From positions 1 to 13,231 of the forward strand of contig CAJUJQ010000087.1 in NCBI GenBank assembly GCA_910586575.1: a stretch of 13,231 nt of DNA. The letters are read 5' to 3'. Below, in pieces: positions 5,879-13,183 of this stretch; within the stretch, counting starts at the first letter, position 1; the number at the start of each line of letters is the position of its first letter. The translations under genes and the position numbers were made by a program. Below the pieces are notes generated by a model. That model was given only the letters and a program-made list of their open reading frames with translations, ran no database searches and was not told the DNA's origin. This DNA is from an uncultured Clostridia bacterium. GTDB lineage: Bacteria > Bacillota > Clostridia > Oscillospirales > Butyricicoccaceae.

Positions 5879-6550
5879 TCAGCCCATGTATTCGCCGTTG
5901 TAGCTGACCAGGACGGCGCTGCCGATGCCGTCAAGGCCGGCAAGCTCGTTGATGAAATCGGTGTTGTCGCCCCTGAGACGGATTTCCAGGTTCAGCTCAA
6001 TCTGGCCGCGCTGGGCGGTTTTGCTTTTCAGGATGCAGCGCTCGGTTTTCTGTTCGAGGTAGGCGCGCGCTGCCTGCTCGCAGTTGTGGTCAACACAGGT
6101 GAGTACCACAATATAAGGGTTCAGATAGGACTTTTGATTGACAAAGAGAATCAGGAAAACGCCGATGGCAACGCTGCCGATCACCGCAAGCGGAATCATA
6201 CCGGCGGCAAGGACAATGCCCACCGCGATCGACCAGAACAGGAACGCAATGTCGAGCGGTTCCTTGATGGCGGTGCGGAAACGGACGATGGACAGCGCGC
6301 CGACCATACCAAGGGACAGCACGACATTCGACGTGACGGCGAGAATGACGACGGTGGTAATCATGGTCAGAGCGACCAGCGTAACGCCGAAGCTTGAGGA
6401 AAACATCACGCCGGAAAAGGTCTTTTTATAAACCAGGAAAATGAACATGCCCAGGCCAAAAGACAGAATCAGGGCGATTGCCATATCGAGCATGCTGACG
6501 CTGGCGATGTTTTCCAGGAAGCCGGATTTGAAAATGTCATTGAAGGTCAT
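5879..6550 (-). CDS. DUF4956 family membrane protein
   Basis: 223 residues with about four to five membrane helices in the first 140 (about 20-41, 53-73, 76-90, 103-117, 119-137), then a soluble tail of about 85 residues. The block GALSIVRFRTAIKEPLDIAF (84-103) is the family signature. No reaction is established for DUF4956. It is regularly found beside VTC-domain and CotH proteins in bacteria, as here, so it may be the membrane partner of the VTC enzyme, as the SPX-VTC membrane subunits are in yeast; that comparison is inference. The start has AAAGGAG nine bases upstream. It is the middle gene of the operon, 98 bp after the VTC gene. Confidence 0.9.
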   Translation of the reverse strand: MTFNDIFKSGFLENIASVSMLDMAIALILSFGLGMFIFLVYKKTFSGVMFSSSFGVTLVALTMITTVVILAVTSNVVLSLGMVGALSIVRFRTAIKEPLDIAFLFWSIAVGIVLAAGMIPLAVIGSVAIGVFLILFVNQKSYLNPYIVVLTCVDHNCEQAARAYLEQKTERCILKSKTAQRGQIELNLEIRLRGDNTDFINELAGLDGIGSAVLVSYNGEYMG

Positions 6551-6648
6551 TTGAAAACTACTCCTTTTGAATCGGTTGTATTTTTAGTTGCGGCCGCTCA
6601 ATCTTGCCGCGATTCGCAGGGGAGGGGGATTGCGGCAGGCTGTGCGCG

Positions 6649-7329
6649 TCAGCCGTACATCCGGCAGGCGGCGTATTTGGAAAAAGCAGCCGTGCGGCGG
6701 CCCGTAAGCTGCACCGCGTCGCGGATGATTGCGGGAAGGAATTCGTCCCACTTTACCTCTAAAATAATCGGCGAGTCCGGCACCGGAACCGTCACGCAAT
6801 CCGGGTTCAGGAAATTGATGGAGTCCAGCCCGGTGCGGATATCATAATCCAAAGTAATACGGACGTTGCCCGGGGCAAAGATAAACGGCTCACGGGTGTA
6901 ATCGACAATCGTGCGGGGGCGCAGCCCCTGGGAGTGCATTTTGCTGTAAAGCTCCTCCAGCAGCGGGCGGCTGCTGCCGAGCATCCAGCCATAATCGCCG
7001 TCCAGCAGCCGCTGTGCCTCCGCCGCCGTGAGCCGCGCGCTGGCCTTGGTGCCCAGTCCGTTGACCTTGCTTTTCTTTTCCAAATGGATGAGGCCGGTGT
7101 CCCCGTTGTAGTAGCGGAGACGGAATTTTTCCCGGCGGTTGACGCCGTCCAGCTTTTCGCGCAGCGCCTTGTCGGAAAGGTTGTCAAAATATAAGCTTCT
7201 GATGCTGTACCGGCCTTCCAGCGCGTGCGCGTCCGCCCTGGCAATCGCGGACATCCGGCTGCGGATGGCGAGCAGGTCACAGAATGTGATTTCATGCTTC
7301 CATTCGTGACGGTATTCGGTGATATTCAT
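6649..7329 (-). CDS. VTC-domain polyphosphate polymerase-like protein
   Basis: 226 residues covering one VTC domain and little else. In VTC4-type enzymes this tunnel-shaped domain makes polyphosphate from ATP. Visible family features are RHEWKHEI (7-14), RSLYFDN (44-50), the basic strand RREKFRLRYY (65-74), HLEKKSKVNGLGTK (82-95), DYTREPF (143-149), the acidic strand ITLDYDIRT (158-166), ILEVKWDEFLP (189-199) and FSKY (216-219). The Arg/Lys strands and the EVK glutamate are those expected to hold triphosphate and metal. No SPX sensor or membrane segment is present, so it probably acts at the inner face of the membrane, perhaps with DUF4956. The start has AAAGGAG nine bases upstream. First gene of the operon. 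Activity as a polymerase is inferred from the family only. Confidence 0.9.
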   Translation of the reverse strand: MNITEYRHEWKHEITFCDLLAIRSRMSAIARADAHALEGRYSIRSLYFDNLSDKALREKLDGVNRREKFRLRYYNGDTGLIHLEKKSKVNGLGTKASARLTAAEAQRLLDGDYGWMLGSSRPLLEELYSKMHSQGLRPRTIVDYTREPFIFAPGNVRITLDYDIRTGLDSINFLNPDCVTVPVPDSPIILEVKWDEFLPAIIRDAVQLTGRRTAAFSKYAACRMYG

Positions 7330-7394
7330 TTATAATTGCTCCTTTCGGGTGGTTTGGATGCCGTCGTAACCCTGTGGGGGGATTGGCTATGGTT

Positions 7395-7428
7395 ATTATA
7401 AACGGTGTTGCTGAATTGACGCTGAATT
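7395..7428 (-). promoter_or_regulatory. Promoter of the VTC operon with direct-repeat regulator box
   Basis: On the minus strand a TATAAT -10 (7400-7395) has no good -35. Instead two copies of CTGAATT (plus-strand reading, 7411-7417 and 7422-7428) begin 11 bp apart and cover the -35 region. Two outer ACGGTGTTG copies lie at 7402-7410 and 7431-7439. Direct repeats one helical turn apart are usual for OmpR/PhoB-type regulators, and such a regulator is encoded divergently. A start near 7388 gives a leader of about 60 bases. Confidence 0.5.
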
Positions 7429-7523
7429 TTACGGTGTTGATTCTGTGAAATGCCGGTGCGGAAGATGTGTCCTTTCCCTGCGCCTGTCAGGAGAAAAAAT
7501 TTTCGCGCTTTTGAAATTTCGGC

Positions 7524-7557
7524 TTCCTTTCAGGCCCGCTTCGTATTATAATATACA
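7524..7557 (+). promoter_or_regulatory. Probable promoter of the regulator-transporter-kinase operon
   Basis: A good -10 (TATAAT, 7547-7552, overlapping TATACA at 7552-7557) lies about 30 bases ahead of the response regulator start. The best -35 at 17-base spacing is weak (TTCCTT, 7524-7529), which suggests activator dependence or modest basal expression. Confidence 0.4.
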
Positions 7558-7585
7558 ATAGGCGAGTTTAGGAGGTTGTTCGGAT

Positions 7586-8257
7586 ATGCGCATTCTGGTG
7601 GTCGAGGACGAGAAGCGGCTTGCCGATTCTTTGAAAGCCCTGCTTGCGTCCAAAGGCTTTTCGGTCGAAACCGCGTATGACGGTGAAACCGGTTCCGAAT
7701 ATGCCGCGCTTGGGATTTATGACCTGATTATCATGGACGTGATGATGCCCGGCCTGAACGGCTATGAGCTGGCAAGGCAGGTGCGATCGGGGCACAGCCC
7801 GGTGCCGATTCTGATGCTGACCGCCAAAGGCGAGGTGCTCGACCGGATCGAGGGCTTGAACGCCGGGGCGGATTATTACCTGACTAAGCCCTTTGACAAC
7901 CGTGAGCTGCTGGCCTGTGTCCATGCCCTGCTCCGGCGGCAGGGGGGACAGGTCGATACCCTCATTTTCGGCAATACGACGCTCGATATCGCCGATGGTA
8001 CTTTGTCCTGCGGCGGGGAACAAATCCGCCTGTCCGCGCGTGAGTTCGACGTGATGCGGCTGCTGATGCAGTCCGGCTCGCACAACCTCTCCAAGGAAAC
8101 GCTGCTGGCGCGGGTGTGGGGCTATGACTCCAACGCGGTCGAGAACCACGTAGAGGTTTATGTCGGCTTCCTGCGCAAAAAGCTTGCGAGTATCGGCTCC
8201 GATATCCGGATTGCCGCCATCCGCAAGCTGGGCTATCATTTGGAGGTCTCGGACTGA
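7586..8257 (+). CDS. OmpR/PhoB-family response regulator
   Basis: 223 residues. The receiver domain (about 1-115) has the acidic pair E7-D8, phospho-acceptor D51 in IIMDVMMPG, T79 and K101. The C-terminal winged helix (about 125-220) has SAREFDVMRLLMQ, then VWGYDSNAVENHVEVYVGFL as recognition region and RKLGYHLE at the end. It should be phosphorylated by the histidine kinase encoded two genes downstream and bind direct repeats in DNA. AGGAGG at 7570-7575 fixes the start. First gene of an apparent operon with the Na+/phosphate symporter, which points to a phosphate-related signal, though the family alone does not tell this. A hairpin GCGCCT/AGGCGC (8258-8280) follows the stop directly without a T run. 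Confidence 0.95.
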   Translation: MRILVVEDEKRLADSLKALLASKGFSVETAYDGETGSEYAALGIYDLIIMDVMMPGLNGYELARQVRSGHSPVPILMLTAKGEVLDRIEGLNAGADYYLTKPFDNRELLACVHALLRRQGGQVDTLIFGNTTLDIADGTLSCGGEQIRLSAREFDVMRLLMQSGSHNLSKETLLARVWGYDSNAVENHVEVYVGFLRKKLASIGSDIRIAAIRKLGYHLEVSD

Positions 8258-8373
8258 GCGCCTGTATTTTAGATAGGCGCACTGTCCGTCCTTATAGGGG
8301 ACTCCATCCCCCCGAAACAAAAACATGCTGTATCCGGGGCGGCCATTCCGGAGGCAGCGGAAAGGGATGAAAA

Positions 8374-10134
8374 ATGGACGTATCCAACATTATTTCACTC
8401 CTCAGCGGGACAGCCTTGTTCCTGTTCGGCATGTCCCTCATGGGCGACGGGCTCAAAAAGGTCGCCGGGAACCGGCTGGAGGTGCTGCTTTACAAGCTGA
8501 CCAATACTTCCTGGAAGGGCATCCTGCTTGGTACCGGCGTTACCGCCGTGATCCAATCGTCCTCGGCGACCTCGGCCATGGTGGTCGGCTTCGTCAACTC
8601 CGGTATGATGAAGTTTCGGCAGTCCATCGGCATTATCCTAGGCTCAATTATCGGCACCAGTATCACCGGCTGGGTGATCTGCCTGTCCAGCCTGGGCGGC
8701 GGGGGCGGCGGCTGGGTCAAGCTGCTGTCTACCGCGACACTGACCGGCGTGATTTCCATTATTGGTATCATCCTGCGCATGTTCAGCAAAAAACAGGGCC
8801 TCATCCATACCGGCGACATCATGCTCGGTTTCGCGGTGCTGATGTTCGGCATGAGCACGATGAGCGGTTCGGTTGCCCCGCTGACGGAAAGCCCCGCCTT
8901 TATCCGCGTGCTGACCGTTTTCTCGAACCCGCTGCTTGGTATTATCGCGGGTGCGCTGTTCACCTGCATTTTGCAGAGCGCGTCGGCGACGGTCGGTATT
9001 TTGCAGGCGCTGGCGATTACCGGCGCGATTGATTTTTCGACTGCGTTCCCGCTGATTATGGGCATTGCGGTCGGCTCGGCGGTGCCGGTGCTGCTTTCCG
9101 CGCTGGGCGCGAACGCCGACGGCAAGCGTACCTCCGCCGTCTACCTGCTGACCAATATTTTCGGTATGGTGGTGTGCGGAAGCGTTTTCTACGCCGCAAA
9201 CGCGGTTTGCCATTTTACGTTCCTGGGCATGACAATGACAACTTTCAGCATTGCGCTGCTCAATACCGTTTTCCGTATGATTACGGTGGTGCTGCTTTAC
9301 CCGCTGATTCCGCTGCTGGAAAAAATCACCTGCCGGCTGGTCAAGGAGCAGGCAAGCAGCCGCAAGCCCAAGCCGGGCGGACCGTGCCCGGAGGACCGGT
9401 TCCTGCCCTATCCGCCGCTGGCGATTGCGCAGTGCCGCGAGTTTATTATCGCGATGGCGGTCGGCGCGCGGGAGAGCCTGACCGAAGCGCTCAGGCTGCC
9501 CAGCGATTTCAGCAAGGAGGGCTTCGACCGGGTTGTCAAGCTCGAGGACGAGTCCGACCGCTATGAGGACACAATCGGTACATACCTGATGAAGATTACC
9601 CTGCGCGAACTGGACGCCCAGCAGAACGCCGAGGTTTCCGAGTTCCTGCACACGCTGCCGGACTTTGAACGGATCTCCGACCACGCGCTCAACATCGCCG
9701 AAACCGCGCAGGAAATCCGCGACAAAAAAATCGAGTATTCGGAGGACGCGTGGCACGAGCTTTCGGTCATGCGGGACGCTGTGGCGGAAATCGTCACCCT
9801 GACCGTAGACGCGTTCTCCAAAAACGACCTGCGACTTGCCGCGCGGGTGGAGCCGCTCGAGGAGGTTATCGACGACCTGTGCAGCCAGCTCAAACAGAAC
9901 CATGTGGACCGTTTGCAGCACGGCAAGTGCTCGCTGGAGCATGGTTTCCCGTTCAACAACCTGCTGGTCGATTACGAGCGCGTTTCCGACCACTGCTCGA
10001 ATATTGCCCTTGCGCTGCTCGAGGTCAAGGGCGACACCCTCAATACCCATGAATACGCCAAGAACCTGGAAGAAAAGAAGCATGCTTATTTCACCGAGCA
10101 TATGCAGGAATACCAGAAGAAATATGCGTTGTAA
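8374..10134 (+). CDS. Na+/phosphate cotransporter with PhoU-like C-terminal domain
   Basis: 586 residues. The first about 315 form a PNaS-type (NptA/YjbB-like) transporter with roughly eight to nine membrane helices and the two inverted-repeat signature loops QSSSATSAM (61-69) and QSASATVG (201-208). These bind Na+ and phosphate. A loop of seven glycines (108-114) is unusual but lies between helices. After a basic linker, residues about 350-560 form a PhoU-like helical bundle, with DFERISDHALNIAETAQEI and DYERVSDHCSNIALALLEV as the two metal-binding repeats. The family moves phosphate by Na+ symport or export; direction cannot be read from sequence. The gap of 116 bp from the regulator has two small hairpins (8258-8280, 8297-8311) that could tune expression. 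Lying between regulator and kinase, the PhoU domain may report phosphate flux to the kinase, as PhoU does with PhoR; this is inference. Confidence 0.93.
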   Translation: MDVSNIISLLSGTALFLFGMSLMGDGLKKVAGNRLEVLLYKLTNTSWKGILLGTGVTAVIQSSSATSAMVVGFVNSGMMKFRQSIGIILGSIIGTSITGWVICLSSLGGGGGGWVKLLSTATLTGVISIIGIILRMFSKKQGLIHTGDIMLGFAVLMFGMSTMSGSVAPLTESPAFIRVLTVFSNPLLGIIAGALFTCILQSASATVGILQALAITGAIDFSTAFPLIMGIAVGSAVPVLLSALGANADGKRTSAVYLLTNIFGMVVCGSVFYAANAVCHFTFLGMTMTTFSIALLNTVFRMITVVLLYPLIPLLEKITCRLVKEQASSRKPKPGGPCPEDRFLPYPPLAIAQCREFIIAMAVGARESLTEALRLPSDFSKEGFDRVVKLEDESDRYEDTIGTYLMKITLRELDAQQNAEVSEFLHTLPDFERISDHALNIAETAQEIRDKKIEYSEDAWHELSVMRDAVAEIVTLTVDAFSKNDLRLAARVEPLEEVIDDLCSQLKQNHVDRLQHGKCSLEHGFPFNNLLVDYERVSDHCSNIALALLEVKGDTLNTHEYAKNLEEKKHAYFTEHMQEYQKKYAL

Positions 10135-10164
10135 ACCGCTGCTTTGCACCGCACGGGGGCCGCT

Positions 10165-11373
10165 ATGATTAAACGCCTGCGGATAAAATTTGTGTGTGTC
10201 ATTATGGCGGTTGCCGTGCTGATGCTGGGGATTATTTTCGGCATGGTGCTGCATTTTTCGCGGAGCAGCGCCGAGCGGGAAAGCGTCCGCATGATGCAGT
10301 CGGCGTTTGGCCCACATCCGAAGCGGCCGCCTGGGGAGGCGTTCCCGCGCCTGCCGTATTTTACCTTGCGCCTGGAAGCGGACGGGAAGCTGATTTCGGA
10401 GGGCGGGCGCTTCTTTGACCTGAGCGGCGAAACGCTGCTGCGGGCGCTGTATGACCAGGCGGCGGCGGAGCCGGAGCCGGTCGGGGTGCTGCGCGCTTAC
10501 AGCCTGCGTTACTGCCGTGGGGAGACGCCACAGGGGCTGTGCATTGCTTACGCCGATATTTCAGGTGAGCTGGCGGCGCAGAACCGGCTGCTGAAAAGCT
10601 GCCTGCTGATTGGCGCGGGGGGCCTTGCGGTATTCTTAATTTTTAGTATTGCGCTGTCCGGTTGGGCGGTCCGCCCGGTGGCGGCGGCCTGGACACAGCA
10701 GCGGCAGTTCGTCTCGGATGCATCGCACGAGCTGAAAACGCCGCTTACCGTCATCTTGACGAACGCGGAGCTGCTCCAGGACGCCGAAAAACCGGAAGCG
10801 CGGGCGCAGTTTACCGAAAATATCGTTGTAATGGCACGTGAGATGCGCGGCCTGATTGAGGGGATGCTCGAGCTGGCGCGTGCGGACAGCGGCGCGCGCA
10901 GGGAGGCCGACGCGGCGGTTGATTTCAGCCGCCTTGTGGGGCGCGCCCTGCTTCCGTTCGAGCCGATTTTCTTTGAAAAGGGGCTGTCCCTGTCCGGCGA
11001 GATTGGGAAAGGCATTGTCATGCGCGGCAGCGAAGCGGAGCTGATCCACCTGCTGGAAATCCTGCTGGACAACGCGCAGAAATATTCCGCGCCCGGCGGC
11101 GCTGTCTGGGTGCGCCTGGCAAAAAACGGGCCGGGGCACTGCCTGCTGGCGGTGTCCAGCCCCGGGGAGCCGCTGTCGCCGGAGGCGCGGCGCAATGTGT
11201 TCAAACGGTTCTACCGCGTGGACGAGGCGCGCAGCCGGGACGGCAGCTATGGCCTTGGCCTGTCGATTGCCGAGGCGGTCGTGAAACGCCACCGCGGGCG
11301 CATCTGGGCGGACAGCGGGGAGGGGCGCAATACCTTCCTTGTGCAGCTGCCAACCATTCGCAAGACAACATAA
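10165..11373 (+). CDS. Sensor histidine kinase
   Basis: 402 residues from the ATG at 10165. Membrane helices at about 9-30 and 147-166 enclose a small extracytoplasmic domain of about 115 residues. There is no clear HAMP domain. The H box FVSDASHELKTPL has H188; the N box LLEILLDNAQKYS has N303; the G2 box DGSYGLGLS lies at 359-367. The G1 position reads AVSSPGEPLSPE, without the usual Asp of DxGxG, a variant also seen in VanS-like kinases of Firmicutes. The kinase should phosphorylate D51 of the regulator two genes upstream. An upstream TTG at 10144 is possible, but the ATG has GGGGG seven bases ahead and leaves a normal 30-bp gap after the transporter. The stimulus is unknown; the gene order suggests phosphate or transporter status. 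PhoR, VanS and BaeS-type names would not be justified. Confidence 0.93.
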   Translation: MIKRLRIKFVCVIMAVAVLMLGIIFGMVLHFSRSSAERESVRMMQSAFGPHPKRPPGEAFPRLPYFTLRLEADGKLISEGGRFFDLSGETLLRALYDQAAAEPEPVGVLRAYSLRYCRGETPQGLCIAYADISGELAAQNRLLKSCLLIGAGGLAVFLIFSIALSGWAVRPVAAAWTQQRQFVSDASHELKTPLTVILTNAELLQDAEKPEARAQFTENIVVMAREMRGLIEGMLELARADSGARREADAAVDFSRLVGRALLPFEPIFFEKGLSLSGEIGKGIVMRGSEAELIHLLEILLDNAQKYSAPGGAVWVRLAKNGPGHCLLAVSSPGEPLSPEARRNVFKRFYRVDEARSRDGSYGLGLSIAEAVVKRHRGRIWADSGEGRNTFLVQLPTIRKTT

Positions 11374-11410
11374 AAAAGCGCCTTCGGCACGGAAGCCGGG
11401 GGCGCTTTTT
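11373..11410 (+). terminator. Terminator of the regulator-transporter-kinase operon
   Basis: AAAAAGCGCC (11373-11382) pairs perfectly with GGCGCTTTTT (11401-11410). It begins within the stop codon of the kinase gene and ends in a T run. Confidence 0.85.
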
Positions 11411-11439
11411 AGCAGTGAGGAAAAACCCTGGAATGTACT

Positions 11440-11577
11440 GGGGCCGTTGACAAAGTCGGTTTTCTAAAAATCGTTCTCCTCAAAAGTTTTGAAAAGTGAA
11501 CGTTTCCCAATAAAGCCATCATAATCGGGGTACAAAAATCCGCTTATTTTTTAAGGCTGGACGTTGTCAACAGCCCC
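11440..11577. mobile_element. MITE-like element, 138 bp
   Basis: The terminal sequences GGGGCCGTTGACAA (11440-11453) and TTGTCAACAGCCCC (11564-11577) are inverted repeats with 13 of 14 positions matching. The interior is AT rich and cannot code a protein. Small size plus terminal repeats suggests a non-autonomous transposable element. No target duplication is obvious, and no transposase gene is in the window, so the parent family is unknown. Confidence 0.5.
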
Positions 11578-11647
11578 TTGCTGAACATCCCTTCCCATAT
11601 CCGGGATACCGAAATTGTCGGATTGCAGTCCCACGACGGAAAGGGGG

Positions 11648-11836
11648 CGCAGTATGGCGGAAGAAGATGCAGGCGATTGCCGCAAGTTATTTTTGAACAG
11701 TTCATTAGGGTTCATGTCCTCCCTACTGCTCCATCCAGTCAGAAAGCGGACTTGGGCTTGGAGCGGGATTTTCGCAGGGCAAGGCAGAGGACGCAGGCGG
11801 GCTGACGCCCGTCAAGGACGATAACGTAGCCATGCG
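11648..11836 (+). repeat. Dispersed intergenic repeat, second locus, two segments in swapped order
   Basis: 11648-11703 matches 2676-2731 (three mismatches in 56). 11779-11836 matches about 2630-2690, with its hairpin GGCGGGC-TGAC-GCCCGTC (11796-11813). Here the right segment precedes the left one with about 75 bp between, so this locus may be two partial copies or a longer periodic element. Short frames through it (for example 11578-11805) are probably repeat-derived and not genes. Confidence 0.65.
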
Positions 11837-11905
11837 GAAATCCAGCCCAAGAACGAGTTCGATTTTTGGCCGGATAGAGCACTACATACGAATTGGAAAT
11901 AGAAG

Positions 11906-11945
11906 CCCCCGGAGAACGCCTGCTTCTCTGGGGGGTTCGTTTTGC
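11906..11945. terminator. Terminator-like hairpin, probably bidirectional
   Basis: CCCCCGGAGAA (11906-11916) pairs with TTCTCTGGGGG (11924-11934), eleven pairs with one G-U. TTCGTTTT follows on the plus strand and CTTCTATTT on the minus strand. On the minus strand it is the first good stop signal after spoIIIAH; on the plus strand it would end any RNA from the repeat region. Confidence 0.6.
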
Positions 11946-12041
11946 TGGGGTGTGCGATATTGTGCAGTTTGGTTTATCGGTATTTTATAGCATCTTTCAT
12001 ATATCGCAGACGGAGCGATTTGTTAAGCAATCCCGCGCGTT

Positions 12042-12584
12042 TTATCCGGCCTCCACAATTTTAATCTGGTCAGCGGAAAACGCGGTTTCGGTAACGATGA
12101 TATCCTTAATGGTTGCAGCGTCGGCCGCGGCAAAGCCGCCGGTCGGGGGCTGGACAATTACGCTTAAATTATCGTCGCCGATGAGGACGACCGCTTCGGC
12201 GTAGCCTTTGGCTTTAATCAGGCTTTCGACCCGCGCTTCGGTGACTGAGTTCTCTGCCAGCGCGGAGATTTTCGCGCTGGCGGCTTCCTTGGCACCGTCG
12301 TCCGCCGTGCTGCTTTCCACCGTTTCCTTCAAAATGCTGATGGCCTCGTCCCGCGCCTGTTCACGCGACAGCCGCGACTGTGCAAAATAATCGGACGCAG
12401 ACGCCGCGCTGCCCGCCGAGGGTTCTGTTTCCGCGCCTGCGGCCTGCCCAAGCTCCTCGTCCACCTGCCCCGCGACAACCAGATCGTCCGGGGTTTTGAC
12501 GTAGCTCCAATTCAGGTAGACCGCCACACACAGCATCAGCCCGATGACCCCGTACACCGCGCCGCGCTTTCGTACTTGTACCAT
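12042..12584 (-). CDS. spoIIIAH: Stage III sporulation protein AH (SpoIIIAH-like)
   Basis: 180 residues: a short cytoplasmic N terminus, one membrane helix (about 9-25), an Ala/Ser/Glu-rich linker with YFAQSRLSREQARDEAI (about 66-82), and a C-terminal domain with LIKAKGYAEAVVLIGDDNLS, VIVQPPTGG and the final helix-strand. SpoIIIAH of the mother cell joins SpoIIQ of the forespore to form the engulfment channel between the two cells. The Shine-Dalgarno decides the start: AGGAGG (12592-12597) is seven bases from the ATG at 12584 but only one from the ATG at 12590. The frame runs open to 12776, but that would overlap spoIIIAG and give no sensible N terminus. It follows spoIIIAG by 107 bp, a rather wide gap for this operon. 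Confidence 0.92.
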   Translation of the reverse strand: MVQVRKRGAVYGVIGLMLCVAVYLNWSYVKTPDDLVVAGQVDEELGQAAGAETEPSAGSAASASDYFAQSRLSREQARDEAISILKETVESSTADDGAKEAASAKISALAENSVTEARVESLIKAKGYAEAVVLIGDDNLSVIVQPPTGGFAAADAATIKDIIVTETAFSADQIKIVEAG

Positions 12585-12631
12585 ATCCATTCCTCCTCGT
12601 ATTTTAGCAAATTTCTGAAAGCCCTCGGGGG

Positions 12632-12668
12632 CGGCAGCGGGTACCGGGGGACGGTACGGCGGCTGCCG
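12632..12668. other. Intercistronic hairpin between spoIIIAG and spoIIIAH
   Basis: CGGCAGC (12632-12638) and GTACCG (12641-12646) pair with CGGTAC (12652-12657) and GCTGCCG (12662-12668) around a five-base loop with a small internal loop. There is no T run on the minus strand, so it is more likely an RNA processing or stability element than a terminator. Confidence 0.5.
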
Positions 12669-12691
12669 TTTCCAAACAGGTCTGTTATACC

Positions 12692-13183
12692 TTATTCCGC
12701 GCCCTGCATTTTCAGAACCGCAACTTTGTCCGCGCCGATGCCGCACAGCGTGCTCACCGCCTCCACAACCGCGCACCGCACGTGGATATTATCCGCGCCC
12801 TCGCACAGCACGACCGCGCCGCGGAAGGTGGGGTACAGCTCCTTGACCGTGACCGGGCGCTGTCCATAGCCGCTGTCCGATACTACGGTGATATTCTGCT
12901 CGCGTGAGGTGCTTTGACCGCTGTTCGCGCTTTCGCGGGTGTCGGAGGCGTAGACCGCCTCGCCGGTGGATTCCAGCGTCAGCATCAGCTCCAGCCTGCC
13001 GACCCCGTCAATGCGCGACAGCTGCGCGGCGGCGGAACGCTCGAACGCTTCCAGGTCGAACGCCTGAAATCCCTGTGCGGTGGGCGCGGGCTGCTCCTTG
13101 TTCTCTCCGCCGCCCAGGCTGAGCAGCAGCACCCCCGCCAGCAGCACGGCGGCGGCGTAACGGTATTTCAGCAGCAGCGCGCG
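12692..13183 (-). CDS. spoIIIAG: Stage III sporulation protein AG (SpoIIIAG-like), 5' end missing
   Basis: 163 residues are visible before the adapter sequence begins. The fragment starts RALLLKYRYAAA, the basic edge of a membrane helix (about residues 7-23), then an acidic/Pro linker and the ring-building domain with GVGRLELMLTLEST, RGAVVLCEGAD and VVEAVSTLCGIGADKVAVLK. SpoIIIAG forms a large ring in the mother-cell membrane as part of the SpoIIIA-SpoIIQ channel and resembles secretion-system ring proteins. The true start lies outside the contig; any start codon inside the fragment, such as GTG at 13147, would remove the basic edge and half of the membrane helix. The missing upstream genes should be spoIIIAA-AF, as in the conserved operon. 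Confidence 0.9.
   Translation of the reverse strand, partial: RALLLKYRYAAAVLLAGVLLLSLGGGENKEQPAPTAQGFQAFDLEAFERSAAAQLSRIDGVGRLELMLTLESTGEAVYASDTRESANSGQSTSREQNITVVSDSGYGQRPVTVKELYPTFRGAVVLCEGADNIHVRCAVVEAVSTLCGIGADKVAVLKMQGAE

Larger units (their letters stand above)
11411..12041. other. Gene-free region between the kinase operon and spoIIIAH
   Basis: Contents: the MITE-like element, two segments of the dispersed repeat, a terminator hairpin at 11906-11945 and a weak inverted repeat TGCGATAT/ATATCGCA (11953-11960, 12001-12008). I see no credible gene. Confidence 0.6.

Noticed and set aside
8644..10317. 557-codon minus-strand frame
   Set aside because: It is a shadow of the Na+/phosphate transporter; the translation is rich in His, Arg and Gln with no domain, typical of antisense reading of G+C-rich genes.
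11578..11824. Two short overlapping plus-strand frames (75 and 69 codons)
   Set aside because: They run through the dispersed repeat, have no ribosome binding site, and similar frames are expected wherever the repeat occurs.
12585..12776. N-terminal extension of SpoIIIAH
   Set aside because: It overlaps spoIIIAG and lacks a start signal; the Shine-Dalgarno supports 12584.
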